A stretch of 64,000 nucleotides of DNA, from NCBI GenBank assembly GCA_900751885.1, contig CAADTH010000050.1:62001-126000 (forward strand). The letters run 5' to 3'. Positions within the stretch are counted from its first letter, which is position 1; each line of letters starts with the position of its first letter. The translations under genes and the position numbers were made by a program. The stretch comes from Clostridia bacterium (lineage in GTDB: Bacteria; Bacillota; Clostridia; UBA1381). Of this stretch, positions 8,190 to 17,170 are shown in pieces. Under the pieces are notes generated by a model, which saw only the letters and a program-made list of their open reading frames with translations, did not search any database and was not told the DNA's origin.

Positions 8190-9317
8190 ATGAAAACAGG
8201 CGCGGCAATTTGTCTTGCGGTTACGACAGGACTCATTTGCAGTACGGCAGCCGGCGTGGCAGCGGGAGACACATCGGTATATGTCAATGGAAAACGGCTT
8301 GATACAGAGGCAATTTTGCAAAATGACCGCACTTATGTGCCGCTTCGGGCAGTGAGTGAGGCAATGGGTGCACAGGTATCATGGGATGGAGACACGCAGT
8401 CGGCGTATGTGAATTTTTCAGAGGATGACGCACTGCCAAAGCTGATTGAGGACGTCAGCCCAAGCGTGGTGGCGATTGTGGGAAATTACAAGCCGGAGTA
8501 TATGTCGCAGAGCGCATCAAAATATAACGAACGGATGGCGCATGGAGCGGGAGTTATTATCAAGAGCAACGGTACGGTTTTGACGAACGCGCATGTGGTG
8601 GAGGAGATTCAAAATATTACGGTGCTATTGAGCGACGGGACAAGTTATCCGGGCAGAGTAGATAAGATAGACAAGGAGTCTGACCTTGCGGTGGTCAAAA
8701 TCGAAAAGCTGGGATTAAAGCCAATCAAAATGGGCAGGAAGGAGGATATCCAGGTCGGCAGAACCGTCATTGCGATTGGCACGCCGATTTCGCTTGAGAT
8801 GAGAAATTCAGCGACAAAGGGAATCATCAGCGGAAGCAATGTGCGGGTGGACAGCTTTTACCGCCTGATTCAGACAGACGCGGCAATCAATCCAGGCAAT
8901 TCCGGCGGACCGCTGATTAATGTAAAGGGAGAGCTTGTGGGAATCAATTCCTCAAAGTATGTCGCAATGGGGATTGAGGGGATGGCATTCTCGATTCCTG
9001 TGGATACGGTGGACTATGTGCTGGGACAGTTTGAAAAGTATGGCGAGGTCCGCCGCCCGTCTGTGGGGGTAACATTTGAGGAATCCTGGGAGGCGCGCGC
9101 GGGTTTGTTTACAGACAAAGGACTGACGGTAAAAACCGTAAAGGACAGCATGTGCGGATTACAGCAGGGGGACGAGATAAAAGCAGTGAATGGCATTGAA
9201 ATCCACAGTATTGTGGATTGGAATGAGGCAATCAAACGGACGTACACCGACGGCTCGATTTCGGCGGAGGTCGTAAGAGGAGGAAGCCGTCAGACGATAG
9301 AGGTAAATCCAGCATAA
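8190..9317 (+). CDS. secreted stalk-domain HtrA-type serine protease with PDZ
   Basis: A trypsin-like S1C protease for quality control or processing of exported proteins at the cell surface. 375 residues: signal peptide (1 to about 25), one short CuAO_N/stalk motif (about 28-75, RTYVPLRAVSEAMGAQVSW), a protease domain (about 80-275) and a PDZ domain (about 285-372). The full triad is present: His135 in LTNAHVV, Asp165 in ESDLAVV and Ser238 in GNSGGPL. Unlike ordinary HtrA proteins it has no N-terminal membrane anchor; the stalk domain takes that place. AAGGAG stands 7 bases before ATG 8190. It is the first gene of an operon with two further secreted stalk-domain proteins, 14 bp downstream. 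Substrates are unknown. Confidence 0.9.
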   Translation: MKTGAAICLAVTTGLICSTAAGVAAGDTSVYVNGKRLDTEAILQNDRTYVPLRAVSEAMGAQVSWDGDTQSAYVNFSEDDALPKLIEDVSPSVVAIVGNYKPEYMSQSASKYNERMAHGAGVIIKSNGTVLTNAHVVEEIQNITVLLSDGTSYPGRVDKIDKESDLAVVKIEKLGLKPIKMGRKEDIQVGRTVIAIGTPISLEMRNSATKGIISGSNVRVDSFYRLIQTDAAINPGNSGGPLINVKGELVGINSSKYVAMGIEGMAFSIPVDTVDYVLGQFEKYGEVRRPSVGVTFEESWEARAGLFTDKGLTVKTVKDSMCGLQQGDEIKAVNGIEIHSIVDWNEAIKRTYTDGSISAEVVRGGSRQTIEVNPA

Positions 9318-9331
9318 CAGAATAGGGGGAA

Positions 9332-11233
9332 ATGAATATGAGAAAGACAAAGACAAAAATGATAGCATTGGCGCTCGCGGCAGTGATGTCGCTGGGGACA
9401 GGGAGTGCATTGGCGGCAGACAGCACACTGCCGGAGAAGGTGGAGGTGACGTTCCGCGTTGGAGACAGCACGCTTTCCATCAATGGAAGCAATGTGGAGG
9501 TGGAGACACCGTATGTGGCGGGCGAGGGTACGACGCTGGTACCGCTTCGCGTGATAACAGAGGCATTCGGCGCGCAGGTGGATTGGGACGGAGAGACGCA
9601 GTCGATTACGTTAACATATCCTGACGTGTCCATTTTGCTCCAGATAGGCAACAATACTGCAAAAGTAAACGACCATACAGAAACACTCCCAGAAGCGCCT
9701 GCATTGTCGGGAAACGGCGTGACGATGGTGCCGCTTCGGTTTATCTCTGAGACATTTGGGGCAACCGTCAAATACGATGAAGCGACGCAGGCAATCTCTG
9801 TGGTGAAGGAGAAGAAGGAAGAGGGCAGTACGGTAACGGGCGCAATCGATAAGGAGCGTGTGGGCGACAGCTACTATGACTGGTCTATGGATACACCAAA
9901 GACGATGTTTATGGAGGACAGCCGCTTTGATGGACTGGAGACCATATTTACAGATGATGAAGACAATGAGATTATCATTTCGATTATGCTGCGTAAGGAA
10001 AAGGACGATGTGGATACCATTTTTGCGCGGATGAAAAGCGGACTGTCCGGGTGTACACTGATGGATGAAAAAAAGGACAAGGATGCGCAGGGGAATGATT
10101 ATTTTCGCCTGAAGGCAAAGGATAAAGAGAACATTATGGACATCCGAGCTTATATCAAGGGTGACAAAGTGTATGCGATAACGTCCAGCGTCAGCATGGA
10201 AAAGGGAGAAGAAAAGCAGCAGGAAATAGAAGTGGTTCTAGATTCTTTTTCCATGTCCTATGGAATGAAGGAGAAGACATATGACTTATCCAGTATTACA
10301 GATGGCTACCGGCTGTTCCGGGATGAAAAATATAAGGTGTCATTCAAGGTGCCGGTCGGATGGATGGAGAGTAAAAATGAAAACAAGGAAAATGAATTCA
10401 GCTTTTATCCGTTTTCGGCAGCGTACTCTCCGTCAAGAATCAGTCTTGGAATTTATTCAAAGACGGATACAGTGAATGCACAGGCGCTTGCCAAGAAGGA
10501 TTTGGAGGGGAATAAACGGCTGACGAATCCAGAGTTCGTGCAGTACACAGAGGTCGAGGCAAAGACCTATGGCGCGATTCCTGCGTATAGCTATACGGGT
10601 ACGACGAAGGATGCGGGAATTGAAGACAGCGTGATGAGCGATGTGTTTTTTGACATGGGAGACTATGTGTACAATATTTCTGTTACACTTCCACCGCAGG
10701 AGCTTGATAAACAGATGCTGACCATTTTACAGAGTATCAAGGCGGAAGAGCTCGACAAGGGAAAAATCGGTCAGATTTTGAGAAATGACAAAGATGAAGA
10801 GACCTACGTGAGCGCGGAGGCAAAATCATGGAAGACAAAGGTACCTGCAACGTGGACTGGCGGAACGGGGAGCAGTGCAGAGTCGCTCGTTTATCTGAGC
10901 GGTGCGACCGGCGTGAGCATCAACTGCGATGTCAAGACCGATCTTCCAAAGGGAAAGGTATCGGAGTATGTGAGCTATGTGATCAAGGAAGATCAGGACA
11001 AGGGAATGCAGATTGTAAAAAATATGGATATCGGCGAGTACGGCGGTCAGAAGGTATATGAATATATCATGAAGGATGTAAATGACGACGGTGTGGTAAT
11101 GTATATATGCGAATATATCTTCATCAAGGACGGAAACTTGTATGATATCGCATTTTTCGTACCAGAGATTTATTATGGAGAGAAGAACAAGGAGATTATC
11201 AGTACAATCATCAGTTCGATTGAGAAAAAATAA
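9332..11233 (+). CDS. secreted stalk-domain protein, unknown function
   Basis: 633 residues with a signal peptide (1 to about 29, ending ALAA). Two CuAO_N/stalk motifs follow (TTLVPLRVITEAFGAQVDW near 66-85 and VTMVPLRFISETFGATVKY near 129-148). After residue 170 come two or three related alpha/beta modules without a recognised family; each has a SWKTKVP- or KVSFKVP-type strand (KYKVSFKVPVGWMESK near 331, AKSWKTKVPATWTGG near 496) and ends in a phrase like ILQSIKAEE or IISSIEKK. This pattern resembles PsbP/LpqN-like lipoprotein folds, which is a guess from the strand order. No catalytic motif is visible. It is the second gene of the HtrA operon, so it may be that protease's partner or substrate. 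Confidence 0.8.
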   Translation: MNMRKTKTKMIALALAAVMSLGTGSALAADSTLPEKVEVTFRVGDSTLSINGSNVEVETPYVAGEGTTLVPLRVITEAFGAQVDWDGETQSITLTYPDVSILLQIGNNTAKVNDHTETLPEAPALSGNGVTMVPLRFISETFGATVKYDEATQAISVVKEKKEEGSTVTGAIDKERVGDSYYDWSMDTPKTMFMEDSRFDGLETIFTDDEDNEIIISIMLRKEKDDVDTIFARMKSGLSGCTLMDEKKDKDAQGNDYFRLKAKDKENIMDIRAYIKGDKVYAITSSVSMEKGEEKQQEIEVVLDSFSMSYGMKEKTYDLSSITDGYRLFRDEKYKVSFKVPVGWMESKNENKENEFSFYPFSAAYSPSRISLGIYSKTDTVNAQALAKKDLEGNKRLTNPEFVQYTEVEAKTYGAIPAYSYTGTTKDAGIEDSVMSDVFFDMGDYVYNISVTLPPQELDKQMLTILQSIKAEELDKGKIGQILRNDKDEETYVSAEAKSWKTKVPATWTGGTGSSAESLVYLSGATGVSINCDVKTDLPKGKVSEYVSYVIKEDQDKGMQIVKNMDIGEYGGQKVYEYIMKDVNDDGVVMYICEYIFIKDGNLYDIAFFVPEIYYGEKNKEIISTIISSIEKK

Positions 11234-11273
11234 AAAGCAGTACGAAAATGTAGCTTGAAAGAGGGGAAGGAAA

Positions 11274-12407
11274 ATGAATCAGACGAGAAAAACGATGGCA
11301 GGAATCGCATTGGCACTTTGCATGCTGTTTTCTGTCATGACGGCGAATATGGCATTTGCGGACGGAGAGATGCCGATTACGGTGGTGGTAGATGGCAGTC
11401 AAATTCAATTCGATGTGGAGCCTGTGATAGAGGAGGGGAGAACTCTGGTTCCGATGCGGTTTATCTTTGAAGCGCTCGGAGCGGAGGTGACCTGGCAGGA
11501 GGAGACGCGGACGGCAACAGCAACGTCGGGAGAGCGCACCATTGTCATTACGGTCGATGATTCCAATATGCTCAAAGATGGGGAGACGGTTGTGCTGGAC
11601 GTGCCGGCAAGGCTGATTGATGGGAGAACACTTGTGCCTGTAAGAGCGGTGTCGGAAGGCATGGGTGCGAGGGTTGTCTGGAATGAAGGCACGCGGCGGA
11701 TTGATATTACTTCGGCTCTGGTGGTACCGGAACCAACCCAAGTACCTGCAGGCACGCCGACTCCGCCGCCGACTGCAACAGCCAAGCCAAGTGCACCGCC
11801 GAAGGTGTTGCCGTACACAGAGCTTTCGGACGTGGATATGGAAAAACTGAAATCGAGCTACGACAATCTCATTCGGTATGGATTCGAGCAGAGTACGTTT
11901 CCGGGGGCTGTACTAACCGACAACGCAGAGATTGTACGCGAGATTCAAAAGAAAAGCGATGCGGCAAAGCAGTTTGCCAAGGATGTTTGGAATAAGACAG
12001 TCATCACAAGAATCATCCAGATTCAAAATGAATCGGAGACAGAGTATCAAATGGACAGTGCCGCGCAGATGGAGGAAAACTATCTGAAGCTGGTACAAAA
12101 GGCAGGGCTTGAGGCAGACGAATATTTCGACGTTTCCTTTGAATCACTCGATGATGGAAGCACGATGATGCTGTTGTCGTTTTACAAGACAGATACGCTG
12201 ATTGCCTGCAAGTATATCGGTGTGGTAGTCAGACCGAGTGGTACAGTGCGGTATTTTACGGCAGAGACAGACAGTTTGGACAAGGAAAATTTATACTTTT
12301 GCGAGGTGACGGCAAAGGGAAGAGGCACAATCGGAATGATTCAGTTTGAGAAAGAGAATTTTGTCGCTGGAGTCAATGTTGTGTTAAAAAAAGGGCTAGG
12401 AGTCTAG
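11274..12407 (+). CDS. secreted stalk-domain protein with Pro/Thr linker
   Basis: 377 residues, third gene of the HtrA operon. A signal peptide (1 to about 28) precedes two CuAO_N/stalk motifs (RTLVPMRFIFEALGAEVTW near 59-77, RTLVPVRAVSEGMGARVVW near 119-137), then a Pro/Thr-rich linker (about 150-178, PTPPPTATAKPS), and a C-terminal domain of about 195 residues with no recognised family. That domain is rich in charged residues and mixed alpha/beta in character. ATG 11274 follows GGGGAAGGAAA. The linker suggests the stalk part holds on to the wall or another surface protein while the C-terminal domain is displayed. A strong terminator closes the operon. Confidence 0.8.
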   Translation: MNQTRKTMAGIALALCMLFSVMTANMAFADGEMPITVVVDGSQIQFDVEPVIEEGRTLVPMRFIFEALGAEVTWQEETRTATATSGERTIVITVDDSNMLKDGETVVLDVPARLIDGRTLVPVRAVSEGMGARVVWNEGTRRIDITSALVVPEPTQVPAGTPTPPPTATAKPSAPPKVLPYTELSDVDMEKLKSSYDNLIRYGFEQSTFPGAVLTDNAEIVREIQKKSDAAKQFAKDVWNKTVITRIIQIQNESETEYQMDSAAQMEENYLKLVQKAGLEADEYFDVSFESLDDGSTMMLLSFYKTDTLIACKYIGVVVRPSGTVRYFTAETDSLDKENLYFCEVTAKGRGTIGMIQFEKENFVAGVNVVLKKGLGV

Positions 12408-12444
12408 AGTTGAAGTTCATATATTGAAAGAATGCACACAACAA

Positions 12445-12483
12445 AAAACGCTGTGACCACATTTGTGGTCACAGCGTTTTTTT
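12445..12483. terminator. bidirectional terminator between the stalk operon and GH53 gene
   Basis: Arms AACGCTGTGACCACA and TGTGGTCACAGCGTT form a near-perfect stem around a short loop, flanked by A-runs and T-runs; it serves both convergent units. Confidence 0.9.
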
Positions 12484-12499
12484 AAAGGGAGAGGGGATT

Positions 12500-14644
12500 C
12501 TAGAAGGAATCTGATGAAACCTGTTCAAGCAGAGTGAGATTGTCGCCATCCCAGAGATAGCATACACCTCTTTCGCCGGAGGAGAAGGGTTTCGAAAATG
12601 TGAAGTGTTCCGCGCATTTGAGGGAGGTGGAACGCGCGGTCACCTCCATCAGCTCATTGGAAGCGTTATAGCTCATACAAAATAAGGTCACATTGCCGTC
12701 ACGGTTTGTTGTGTTTTGGACATCCACCCAAATACCGCCGTTTTTCCTTTGGTAAGCGGTGGCAAACAGAGAATTCCCGATTTGTTGCCCATTGCGTTCG
12801 ATATAGCAGTCTGTGCCTGAAATTATTTCACCGGCTCCCCTCGACGAGATGTATTTCAGTGTGATGCCAGGCTCGAAGGTTGGGGTGAACAGTCCGATTT
12901 GCGTGTTGGAAAGCGCCGGGGCACTGGCAAAATAGTCTCCATAGGCGTCGCACTGGATTGGACGGGTTACTACAGAAGATCTCGATTCGCTCGTCAGCGC
13001 CAGCGTGAAATATGGGACGGGTGTACTGGATTTGTCAAAGACCCGTCCGGCTACGATGCGGTCGGTGGTGGCATTTTTGTTGTCGCGCATGGCATCGAGT
13101 GCAGGGAGGGCGTTTCCATCAAAATCAAACAGAGTGGTGTTAGAGACTACGTTTGTGTCGGCGGTATCCTCCTCCTCCTTGATTGCCCAGCCGACTCCAT
13201 CGCAGGAAATCATCACAGGGTCCCAATACAGGTCACCGATACAGCGTCCGTCCTTCACGTTTTTCAGACCGCTGTACAGCTCACAGAGAAAGTCGCGCTG
13301 ACCTTCAGGACTGCTCGGGTAGATGTCCTCATATGGACCGTTATCGGAGAGCTGTCCCGGATAGCCGTCCGGCTTTGTGGGACTAAAATTGAAGCCGGTT
13401 TCCATGATGAGAATATCCTTGTCAAAGGTGTCTGCCATCGTGTTGCAAAAATCCACCACTTCCGCGACCGTTCGTTTTGTCCAGAACGGATAGTAGGACG
13501 GACCAATGATGTCATACTGTACGCCGTAGGTTTCACAATTTCCAAAGAAATTGTTATAGCGGTCTGTGTTGCCTGCATCGTCGAGATGGAGAATGATTTT
13601 AGAATCGGGCGATACTTTTTTGACTGCGGAGGAGCCTGCGTTTAAAAAGCGCGCGAGTGTATCCCAGTTTTTGTTGCGACCGTATGGGTAGAGGATACCG
13701 CCTTGAATTTCATTCCCGAGGGAGACGTATTCCGGACAGGTTCCCTGTGCCTTCATTTTTGTCATGATGTCGAGTGTATAGTCATAGACGAGCTGCTCGA
13801 GTTTGTCGACTGCGTCCGCGTCGGAAAGTCCTTCCAGCTGTGCCTGCCAGTCGGACGGAATGATTTGGCGTGAGCCATTTGTCCAGTAATCGCTGTAGTG
13901 GAAGGTGAGCTGAATCTGCATCCCCTTTGCCTTTGCGCGGCGCGCAAGGTTTAGGGCATCGTCTGCGGACTGGTAATACTCCGGCAGGTAATATCCACCC
14001 TCGCCGCGCCCCTTTCCAGGATTGTTATAAATACGGATACGCGCGGTATTCATGCCCTGTTCGGCTAAGATTTGAAGCGCGTCCTTCTCTATGCCGTCTG
14101 TATCATAAAATTTGCCGCCGCACTGCTCAACATAGGTAAGCTCGGTGATATCACCGCCCTTGAGGAAGGTGTAAGGCTGGCCGGTGGGGGTAAGTGTGAC
14201 CTTATCCAGCTTGACAAAGGAGTCATCCGGCATCCTGGTGTGAACCCCAACTTCGATTCTGCCACCGGAAACCTGGATGCCGCGCACAGTCACGAGCGTC
14301 CAATCCTTCTTGGAGACTGGAATCGTGGTCGAGACAGCAGAGATGCCGTTTGCATACAGATAACACGATTTCCCTCCGCCTGAGTACATGGTATAGGCGG
14401 TCAGGTTGTAGTAGCCGTCGGGAACAGAGGAAAGCTCCTGCGAAGTGTCGCCCGAGCCTGTTTGTATGAGAGCATTGGCGCTTTCGTAGCCGCCGGATGC
14501 AATAGACGCGGTATCTGCCAGCTTCCACGAGAACGTTTCCTGTTCAAAATCGGAATTTTGAATGGGGGTGTCCGCCGCAAAAGCAGGGGAGAAGGGGATT
14601 AGCAGAGTTAATGCGAGAAGCAGGGATAGCAATTTAGGTTTCAT
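12500..14644 (-). CDS. secreted GH53 arabinogalactan endo-beta-1,4-galactanase
   Basis: Hydrolyses beta-1,4-galactan side chains of pectin outside the cell. 714 residues: signal peptide (1-24, ending AFAAD), an N-terminal beta-sandwich like a carbohydrate-binding module (about 28-155), the GH53 TIM barrel (about 160-550) and a C-terminal region of about 160 residues without a recognised family. The acid/base Glu312 lies in VSLGNEIQGG and the nucleophile Glu415 in ILIMETGFN, both as the family requires. Other family phrases are ARIRIYNNP and FHYSDYW. ATG 14644 follows AGGAGG and overlaps the end of the upstream MerR gene by 11 bp. A longer frame opening at 14716 would destroy the signal peptide. 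Expression is therefore tied to the MerR promoter. Confidence 0.93.
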   Translation of the reverse strand: MKPKLLSLLLALTLLIPFSPAFAADTPIQNSDFEQETFSWKLADTASIASGGYESANALIQTGSGDTSQELSSVPDGYYNLTAYTMYSGGGKSCYLYANGISAVSTTIPVSKKDWTLVTVRGIQVSGGRIEVGVHTRMPDDSFVKLDKVTLTPTGQPYTFLKGGDITELTYVEQCGGKFYDTDGIEKDALQILAEQGMNTARIRIYNNPGKGRGEGGYYLPEYYQSADDALNLARRAKAKGMQIQLTFHYSDYWTNGSRQIIPSDWQAQLEGLSDADAVDKLEQLVYDYTLDIMTKMKAQGTCPEYVSLGNEIQGGILYPYGRNKNWDTLARFLNAGSSAVKKVSPDSKIILHLDDAGNTDRYNNFFGNCETYGVQYDIIGPSYYPFWTKRTVAEVVDFCNTMADTFDKDILIMETGFNFSPTKPDGYPGQLSDNGPYEDIYPSSPEGQRDFLCELYSGLKNVKDGRCIGDLYWDPVMISCDGVGWAIKEEEDTADTNVVSNTTLFDFDGNALPALDAMRDNKNATTDRIVAGRVFDKSSTPVPYFTLALTSESRSSVVTRPIQCDAYGDYFASAPALSNTQIGLFTPTFEPGITLKYISSRGAGEIISGTDCYIERNGQQIGNSLFATAYQRKNGGIWVDVQNTTNRDGNVTLFCMSYNASNELMEVTARSTSLKCAEHFTFSKPFSSGERGVCYLWDGDNLTLLEQVSSDSF

Positions 14645-15035
14645 TTGTTGTGTCCTCCTGTCTGATTGCAGTCTTTTTTTGGTCGATATAGGTTTGATAC
14701 CAGTTGATTTTTTCATTGATTTTACAAAGGAATGATTCCAGCGCTTTCATCTCCTCTAAAATGTGGTCGCGATGGGATGTGAAAATCTCCATGCGCATCG
14801 CCAATGTGCCGTCTCCCATACGGCACAGCTCAAAATAGCGCTTGATGTCCTTGATGGACATGCCGGTATTTTTCAGACAGCAAATCATTTCGAGCTGTTC
14901 CAAGTCCGCCTCTGTGAAGTATCGGATGCCCTTTTCTGTCCTGTTTGGGGAGAGGATTCCCTCCTTATCGTAATAGCGGAGCGTGAAGGGAGTGAGATTC
15001 ATTTTTTTTGCCACTTGCGAAATAGAATATGTCAT
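14634..15035 (-). CDS. MerR family transcriptional regulator
   Basis: 133 residues. The N-terminal winged helix (residues 1 to about 70) reads ISQVAKKMNLTPFTLRYYDKEGIL, the MerR hallmark, followed by a long dimerisation helix (about 75-118). There is no C-terminal Cys cluster and no effector-binding domain, so it is probably not a metal sensor and belongs with the small MerR regulators of stress or exporter genes. ATG 15035 follows a GGAGG site. It is transcribed ahead of GH53 and divergently from the MATE exporter, whose promoter contains a MerR-type dyad. By the family's usual mechanism it would distort that promoter to activate it. The ligand is unknown. Confidence 0.92.
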   Translation of the reverse strand: MTYSISQVAKKMNLTPFTLRYYDKEGILSPNRTEKGIRYFTEADLEQLEMICCLKNTGMSIKDIKRYFELCRMGDGTLAMRMEIFTSHRDHILEEMKALESFLCKINEKINWYQTYIDQKKTAIRQEDTTNET

Positions 15036-15056
15036 GATCTTACCTCCAATACCAGT

Positions 15057-15085
15057 AACATATCATGGCAGATGGGGTTTGTCAA
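15057..15085 (-). promoter_or_regulatory. merR-GH53 promoter
   Basis: Minus-strand TTGACA (15085-15080), 17-bp spacer, TATGTT (15062-15057), 21 bp before the MerR ATG. Confidence 0.6.
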
Positions 15086-15118
15086 TCGGACATGCGAGAA
15101 AAAATCGAAAAATACTTC

Positions 15119-15149
15119 TTGACTTAGAGTAAACTCTAAGGGTTAAAAT
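15119..15149 (+). promoter_or_regulatory. MerR-controlled promoter with 19-bp spacer and operator dyad
   Basis: TTGACT (15119-15124) and TAAAAT (15144-15149) are 19 bp apart, the over-long spacing typical of MerR-activated promoters. The spacer holds a perfect dyad, CTTAGAGT (15123-15130) and ACTCTAAG (15133-15140) around AA. It points toward the MATE gene; a leader of about 115 bases follows, with a small hairpin near 15212-15228. Confidence 0.88.
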
Positions 15150-15273
15150 AACAATATGCGGCTTTCAGCAGGGAAGTCCTATATGTTATAGATAGAATGA
15201 CTCATAAAGTGCCTTTCATAAGGGCAGTATGATTGTTACATAGTTTGCGAGCAGAAAGGATAGGGGAATTAGT

Positions 15274-16602
15274 ATGACAAAAAATTTGACAGAGGGAAAT
15301 CCAGCAAAGCTGATTTTTCTGTTTACGATTCCACTTTTGATTGGAAATCTGTTTCAGCAGGTTTACAGCATGGCGGATACCTTGATTGTGGGACGGACAA
15401 TAGGAGTCAACGCGCTTGCGGCGGTCGGATGTACCGGGAGCTTATCCTTTTTGATTATCGGATTTGCGCAGGGCATCACAGCAGGGCTTTCGATTATCAC
15501 GGCGCAGAAATTTGGAGCAAAGAGTGAAGCAGGTGTGCGAAGGAGCGTGGCGGCAAGCATTCTGTTGAGCCTGGCAGTCACGGTTGTGCTGACGGCAGTG
15601 AGTGTACCTTTGGCAAAGCCGATTTTAAGGTGGATGAATACGCCGCCGGAAATCATCGAGGACGCGTACCGCTATATTGTGGTGATTTATGGGGGGATTG
15701 CGGCATCCATGCTGTTCAATCTGCTTTCGAACATCATCCGCGCATTGGGCGACAGCCGGACACCGCTGTTATTTTTGATTATCGCGTGCATTTTGAATAT
15801 CATTTTGGATTTTGTGTTTATTTTGGCGTTCTCCATGGGCGTGGCAGGCGCGGCGTGGGCGACTGTGATTGCGCAGACTGTGTCAGGGCTTTTGTGTATT
15901 GGATATATCAAAAAAAAGCTTCCAATGTTACATATGCACAAGGAGGACTTTCGCGTGACAAAGATGGATATTTGGCAGCACATGCGCGTCGGTCTTCCGA
16001 TGGGGTTTCAGTCGTCGATTATCGCGATTGGCGCAATCACATTGCAATCCGCGCTCAATAGCCTTGGCGCGACGGCGGTGGCGTCCTATACGGCGGCGCA
16101 GAAAATTGATATGCTGGCAACCCAGCCGATGATGTCATTCGGTGTGACCATGGCAACGTATGCGGCGCAGAATTATGGAGCGCAGAAGATAGACCGAATC
16201 AAAAAGGGAGTGCTCCAATGCGTCATTATGTCAGTGTCATTCAGCGTCGTGGTCGGCGTGCTGATTATCCTTGCCGGGCGGTTTTTGGTCGGACTGTTTG
16301 TCGGAGCGGGACAGGGCGAGGTGGTATCGCTGGCACAGGTGTATCTGAAAATCAACGGAACGACCTACTTTTTGCTCGCATTGCTGTTTATCTTCCGGTA
16401 TACGCTTCAGGGGCTGGGACAGAGCCTCATTCCGACGATTGCGGGGATTATGGAATTGTTTATGAGAATGTTTGCGGCAATCATTATGGCAGGATGGCTG
16501 GGCTTTGCAGGGGCGTGTATGGCAAACCCGCTTGCGTGGCTGGGAGCGTGCATTCCGCTCAGTATTGCCTGCATTGTGACATTGAAAAAATTGACGTGGT
16601 AG
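15274..16602 (+). CDS. MATE family efflux transporter
   Basis: A multidrug and toxin extrusion (MatE/NorM-like) exporter in the cytoplasmic membrane, driven by a cation gradient. 442 residues with about twelve hydrophobic helices. The N-terminus MTKNLTEGNPAKLIFLFTIPLLIGNLFQQVY is the standard opening of Clostridia MATE proteins, followed by ADTLIVGR, and the second half restarts with PMGFQSSIIAIG. ATG 15274 is preceded by AAAGGATAGGGGA. It is the only gene directly behind the MerR-type promoter, so the MerR ligand may be a substrate of the pump. The next gene starts 13 bp downstream and probably shares the transcript. Confidence 0.93.
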   Translation: MTKNLTEGNPAKLIFLFTIPLLIGNLFQQVYSMADTLIVGRTIGVNALAAVGCTGSLSFLIIGFAQGITAGLSIITAQKFGAKSEAGVRRSVAASILLSLAVTVVLTAVSVPLAKPILRWMNTPPEIIEDAYRYIVVIYGGIAASMLFNLLSNIIRALGDSRTPLLFLIIACILNIILDFVFILAFSMGVAGAAWATVIAQTVSGLLCIGYIKKKLPMLHMHKEDFRVTKMDIWQHMRVGLPMGFQSSIIAIGAITLQSALNSLGATAVASYTAAQKIDMLATQPMMSFGVTMATYAAQNYGAQKIDRIKKGVLQCVIMSVSFSVVVGVLIILAGRFLVGLFVGAGQGEVVSLAQVYLKINGTTYFLLALLFIFRYTLQGLGQSLIPTIAGIMELFMRMFAAIIMAGWLGFAGACMANPLAWLGACIPLSIACIVTLKKLTW

Positions 16603-16615
16603 ATAGGAGAGAAAG

Positions 16616-17170
16616 ATGAAACAACGGATTGACACAAAAAGGCTGTGCAGTGCGGCGCTTTTATTGGCGGCTGGAATTCTGCTTCCGCAGGTGTTTCATT
16701 CGATTGGAGGACCGGCGGCAGGGGGAGTGTTTTTGCCGATGCACATTCCGGTGCTGGTTGCAGGACTTTTGCTCGGACCGTTTTATGGAGCGGTGATTGC
16801 GGTTGTGACGCCGGTTGTAAGCTTTTTATGTATGGGAATGCCGCCGGCGGCAAAGCTTCCGTTTATGGTGCTGGAGCTTGTGGGCTATGGGGCGGTATCA
16901 GGACTTTTATATTCAAGGAAATGGAACCTATATCTCAGCCTGGTGGTTGCACAGATGAGCGGAAGGGCAGTGTATGCGCTGTCGCTTTTGATGGGCGCGT
17001 ATATACTCAGGCTTCCGGTGCCGCAGGTGGCAGTGGTTGGGACTGCAATTGTCACAGGGCTTCCGGGAATTGTGATTCAGCTGGTATTTGTGCCGGCAGT
17101 GGTGATTTTGGTAAGGAGGGTGATTCGGTTTGACGCAAGAGATGGAATTGACAAAGCAGATTCTGTGTAA
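16616..17170 (+). CDS. ECF transporter S-component-like membrane protein
   Basis: 184 residues with five or six hydrophobic segments. It resembles the substrate-binding S-components of energy-coupling-factor vitamin importers: an Arg/Lys-rich N-terminal tail, then FLPMHIPVLVAGLLLGPFYG (about 37-56), VTPVVSFL and a Gly-rich MPPAAKLPFM stretch. The specificity cannot be read from the sequence. The window has no ECF A or T subunits, as expected for group II S-components that share a common module. The start is ATG 16616, after AGGAGAG, 13 bp behind the MATE gene. The end overlaps the next frame by 41 bp. Confidence 0.75.
   Translation: MKQRIDTKRLCSAALLLAAGILLPQVFHSIGGPAAGGVFLPMHIPVLVAGLLLGPFYGAVIAVVTPVVSFLCMGMPPAAKLPFMVLELVGYGAVSGLLYSRKWNLYLSLVVAQMSGRAVYALSLLMGAYILRLPVPQVAVVGTAIVTGLPGIVIQLVFVPAVVILVRRVIRFDARDGIDKADSV

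Noticed and set aside
15150..15273. Leader of the MATE gene considered as a riboswitch
   Set aside because: Only one small hairpin is visible and no known aptamer consensus; the MerR promoter explains control.
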